In this document: piece by piece, positions 13,360 to 15,347 of the stretch
Position numbering within the stretch: the stretch's first letter is position 1
Layout of the letters: each line of letters begins with the position of its first letter
Assembly: GCA_046289975.1 (NCBI GenBank)
Contig: JBKBUQ010000065.1
Span: 1-15,347, forward strand
Origin: UBA2798 sp046289975
GTDB lineage: Bacteria > Bacteroidota > Bacteroidia > Flavobacteriales_D > UBA2798
Direction of reading: 5' to 3'
DNA: 15,347 nucleotides
Program-made: the position numbers and the translations under genes
Notes under the pieces: generated by a model
Database searches by the model: none
The model's input: the letters and a program-made list of their open reading frames with translations, nothing else
Told to the model about the DNA's origin: nothing

Positions 13360-15347
13360 TTAGTCTTCAAGTTCAACCTCGCGGATTTTCTCCTTAAGGA
13401 CTTTATTCTGATAGTCATCCTGAGAATATACCAGTGCCTTCTGGAACGAACGGGTACCTGTTCCGCATGGGATAAGGTGACCAACAATTACGTTTTCTTT
13501 CAACCCAAGCAGGTAATCTTCTTTTCCGTTTACAGCAGCTTCATTGAGGACTTTAGTAGTCTCCTGGAAGGATGCAGCAGAAATGAAGCTGTCGGTTTGA
13601 AGTGATGCACGGGTAATACCCTGAAGTACCGGGATAGATGTTGCAGGTTGAGCATCGCGAGCTTCCACTAGACGCATATCTTTACGCTTCAGCATCGAAT
13701 TCTCATCACGCAACTTACGCGCAGTGATAATCTGACCGGCTTTAAGGTTGGCAGAATCTCCGGATTCAACAACCACCTTCTTACCAAAGAGGGAATCGTT
13801 TTCTTCCATGAAATCAATCTTGCTGGCATACTGTCCCTCAAGGAAACGAGTATCACCCGGCTCAATGATATCAACCTTACGCATCATCTGACGAACGATC
13901 ACTTCAAAGTGCTTATCGTTAATCTTCACACCCTGCAGACGATATACTTCCTGTACTTCGTTTACAAGATACTCCTGAACTTTTGTCGGGCCTTCAATCG
14001 CAAGGATATCACCAGGACTGATAGCTCCGTCTGAAAGTGATTGTCCTGCGCGAACGTAGTCGTTCTCCTGAACAAGAATGTGACGTGAAAGAGGAACCAA
14101 ATAGCGGCGAACTTCACCTGTACGGCTCTCAACGGCAATCTCACGGTTACCACGCTTGATCTTTCCAAAGCTTACAACACCATCAATCTCGGCAACAACC
14201 GCAGGATTGGATGGATTACGAGCTTCAAAAAGTTCAGTTACACGTGGAAGACCACCAGTGATGTCACCGGTTTTTCCGGACATACGAGGAATCTTTGCAA
14301 GAATTTCACCGGCAGTAACCATCTTGTTTTCATCCACAGAAATGTGTGCGCCAACAGGAAGGTTATATACTTTGAGCTCTTCTCCTGATTTCACATCAAC
14401 GATCTGAATCGAAGGAACCTTTTTCTTATCGCGAGATTCGGTAATTACCTTCTCACGGAAGCCGGTTTGTTCATCGACCTCTTCGCGGAATGTAATACCC
14501 TCTTCGATATCGCCATACTTCAACGCACCGTTGATCTCAGAAAGAATTACTGCGTTGTATGGATCCCAACGACAAATCAATGCGCCTTTTTCAATCTTAT
14601 CGCCATTCTTAACGTACACGTAAGAACCATATGGAATATTCGCTGTTTGTAAAACAATACCGGTGTTGGTATCAAGCACACGGAGTTCACCGGAACGTCC
14701 GAGAACAACATCAACAGGATTGCCTTCAGAGTCTTGTTTTGCTACAGTACGCAATTCTTCGAATTCAATCCGACCTGAGTACTTCGCTTTGATATCCGAC
14801 TCATCTGCAATATTCGATGCTGTACCTCCAACGTGGAATGTTCGGAGTGTAAGCTGTGTACCCGGTTCACCAATTGATTGTGCAGCAATAACACCAACAG
14901 CTTCACCCATCTGCACCATACGACCGGTTGCAAGGTTACGACCATAGCATTTTGCACAAACACCACGCTTCAATTCGCAGGTAAGTACCGAACGAATTTC
15001 AACTTCTTCAATTGGAGACTCTTCAATTTTACGAGCGATAGATTCAGTAATCTCTTCACCTGCATTGATGAGTAATTCTCCGGTTTGCGGATGGTAAACA
15101 TCATGAACTGAAGTACGACCAAGAATACGATCATTAAGTGATTCCACAACTTCATCATTCTTGCGAAGTGATGTTGCAATCAAACCACGAAGTGTACCGC
15201 AATCGTCAGCATTGATGATTACGTCCTGTGCTACGTCAACCAGACGACGCGTGAGGTATCCGGCATCAGCTGTTTTAAGAGCAGTATCTGCAAGACCTTT
15301 ACGTGCACCGTGAGTGGAAATAAAGTAGTCAAGAATCGAAAGCCCTT
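13360..15347 (-). CDS. rpoC: RNA polymerase beta' subunit, C-terminal 661 residues (5' end beyond window)
   Basis: The frame is open from the right edge (first full codon at 15345) to a TAA, so roughly the first half of the protein is missing. The fragment opens in the bridge helix (YFISTHGARKGLADTALKTA, then GYLTRRLVDVAQD). The second zinc site follows: C49 in DDCGT and C123, C130, C133 in CELKRGVCAKC. The trigger loop GEPGTQLTLRTFHVGG (about 159-174) keeps the arginine and histidine that position the NTP. About 180 residues (176-356) then interrupt the loop before KTGDITGGLPRV; this matches in place the SI3 (sandwich-barrel hybrid) insertion of E. coli. The C-terminal conserved block (ITRASLQTDSFISAASFQET, then EDYLLGLKENVIVGHLIPCG) is intact. 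The protein is the catalytic subunit of core RNA polymerase; rpoB is expected just outside the window to the right. An intrinsic terminator lies 25 bases after the stop. Confidence 0.98.
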   Translation of the reverse strand, partial: GLSILDYFISTHGARKGLADTALKTADAGYLTRRLVDVAQDVIINADDCGTLRGLIATSLRKNDEVVESLNDRILGRTSVHDVYHPQTGELLINAGEEITESIARKIEESPIEEVEIRSVLTCELKRGVCAKCYGRNLATGRMVQMGEAVGVIAAQSIGEPGTQLTLRTFHVGGTASNIADESDIKAKYSGRIEFEELRTVAKQDSEGNPVDVVLGRSGELRVLDTNTGIVLQTANIPYGSYVYVKNGDKIEKGALICRWDPYNAVILSEINGALKYGDIEEGITFREEVDEQTGFREKVITESRDKKKVPSIQIVDVKSGEELKVYNLPVGAHISVDENKMVTAGEILAKIPRMSGKTGDITGGLPRVTELFEARNPSNPAVVAEIDGVVSFGKIKRGNREIAVESRTGEVRRYLVPLSRHILVQENDYVRAGQSLSDGAISPGDILAIEGPTKVQEYLVNEVQEVYRLQGVKINDKHFEVIVRQMMRKVDIIEPGDTRFLEGQYASKIDFMEENDSLFGKKVVVESGDSANLKAGQIITARKLRDENSMLKRKDMRLVEARDAQPATSIPVLQGITRASLQTDSFISAASFQETTKVLNEAAVNGKEDYLLGLKENVIVGHLIPCGTGTRSFQKALVYSQDDYQNKVLKEKIREVELED

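Noticed and set aside
13269..13487. Minus-strand ORF of 72 codons across the rpoC end
   Set aside because: It overlaps the conserved C-terminus of rpoC in another frame and runs through the terminator stem, so it is a shadow.
1..15347. CRISPR array, IS element, integrase, tRNA or rRNA
   Set aside because: I looked for regularly spaced direct repeats, terminal inverted repeats, transposase motifs and cloverleaf patterns and found none.

Overview
The window looks like chromosomal DNA of a Bacteroidota bacterium, most likely from a Flavobacteriales- or Chitinophagales-like lineage; I cannot place it more precisely. Three things support this. One protein ends in a gliding-motility-associated (CHU_C, type B) C-terminal domain and another in a (damaged) type A type IX secretion (T9SS) sorting domain. 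Secreted proteins share the ...NAQ/...KAQ signal-peptide ends and the CTDGIQNG...DCGG cysteine linker common in this phylum. Several starts have a TAnnTTTG element (Bacteroidota -7 box) just upstream and no clear Shine-Dalgarno sequence. Composition is AT-rich.

Layout. (1) Bases 1-5945, minus strand: a block of four exported proteins. In transcription order these are a 791-residue type B T9SS protein with Ig-like repeats, a lamin-tail/FN3-like protein whose T9SS tail is broken by two frame changes, a small four-cysteine secreted protein, and a CUB plus jelly-roll protein that runs off the left edge. (2) 6247-8526, plus strand: a Pif1/RecD-type helicase with a C-terminal helix-turn-helix. (3) 8553-9884, minus strand: a DEAD-box RNA helicase whose motif II reads DEMD. 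(4) 10015-13044, plus strand: a tightly packed three-gene ABC exporter made of a lipoprotein membrane-fusion adaptor, a LolC/E-FtsX-type permease and a LolD-type ATPase. (5) 13046-13259, minus strand: what looks like the frameshifted remains of a lysine-rich protein gene. (6) 13360-15347, minus strand: the C-terminal part of rpoC, with a strong intrinsic terminator at its end.

How the parts work together. The first block would supply surface or secreted proteins to T9SS, whose own machinery is not in the window. The two helicases are convergent housekeeping-type genes with no sign of a shared function. The ABC genes would form a MacAB/DevBCA-style tripartite pump or an envelope-lipid/lipoprotein exporter, with the outer-membrane partner encoded elsewhere.

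I found no mobile element, CRISPR array, RNA gene or convincing defence system. The points most worth a second look are the double frame change in the sorting domain, the gene relic next to rpoC, the DEMD motif, the mixed character of the ABC exporter, and the mirror-order Ig-like repeats. The window does not convincingly contain a new biological system.
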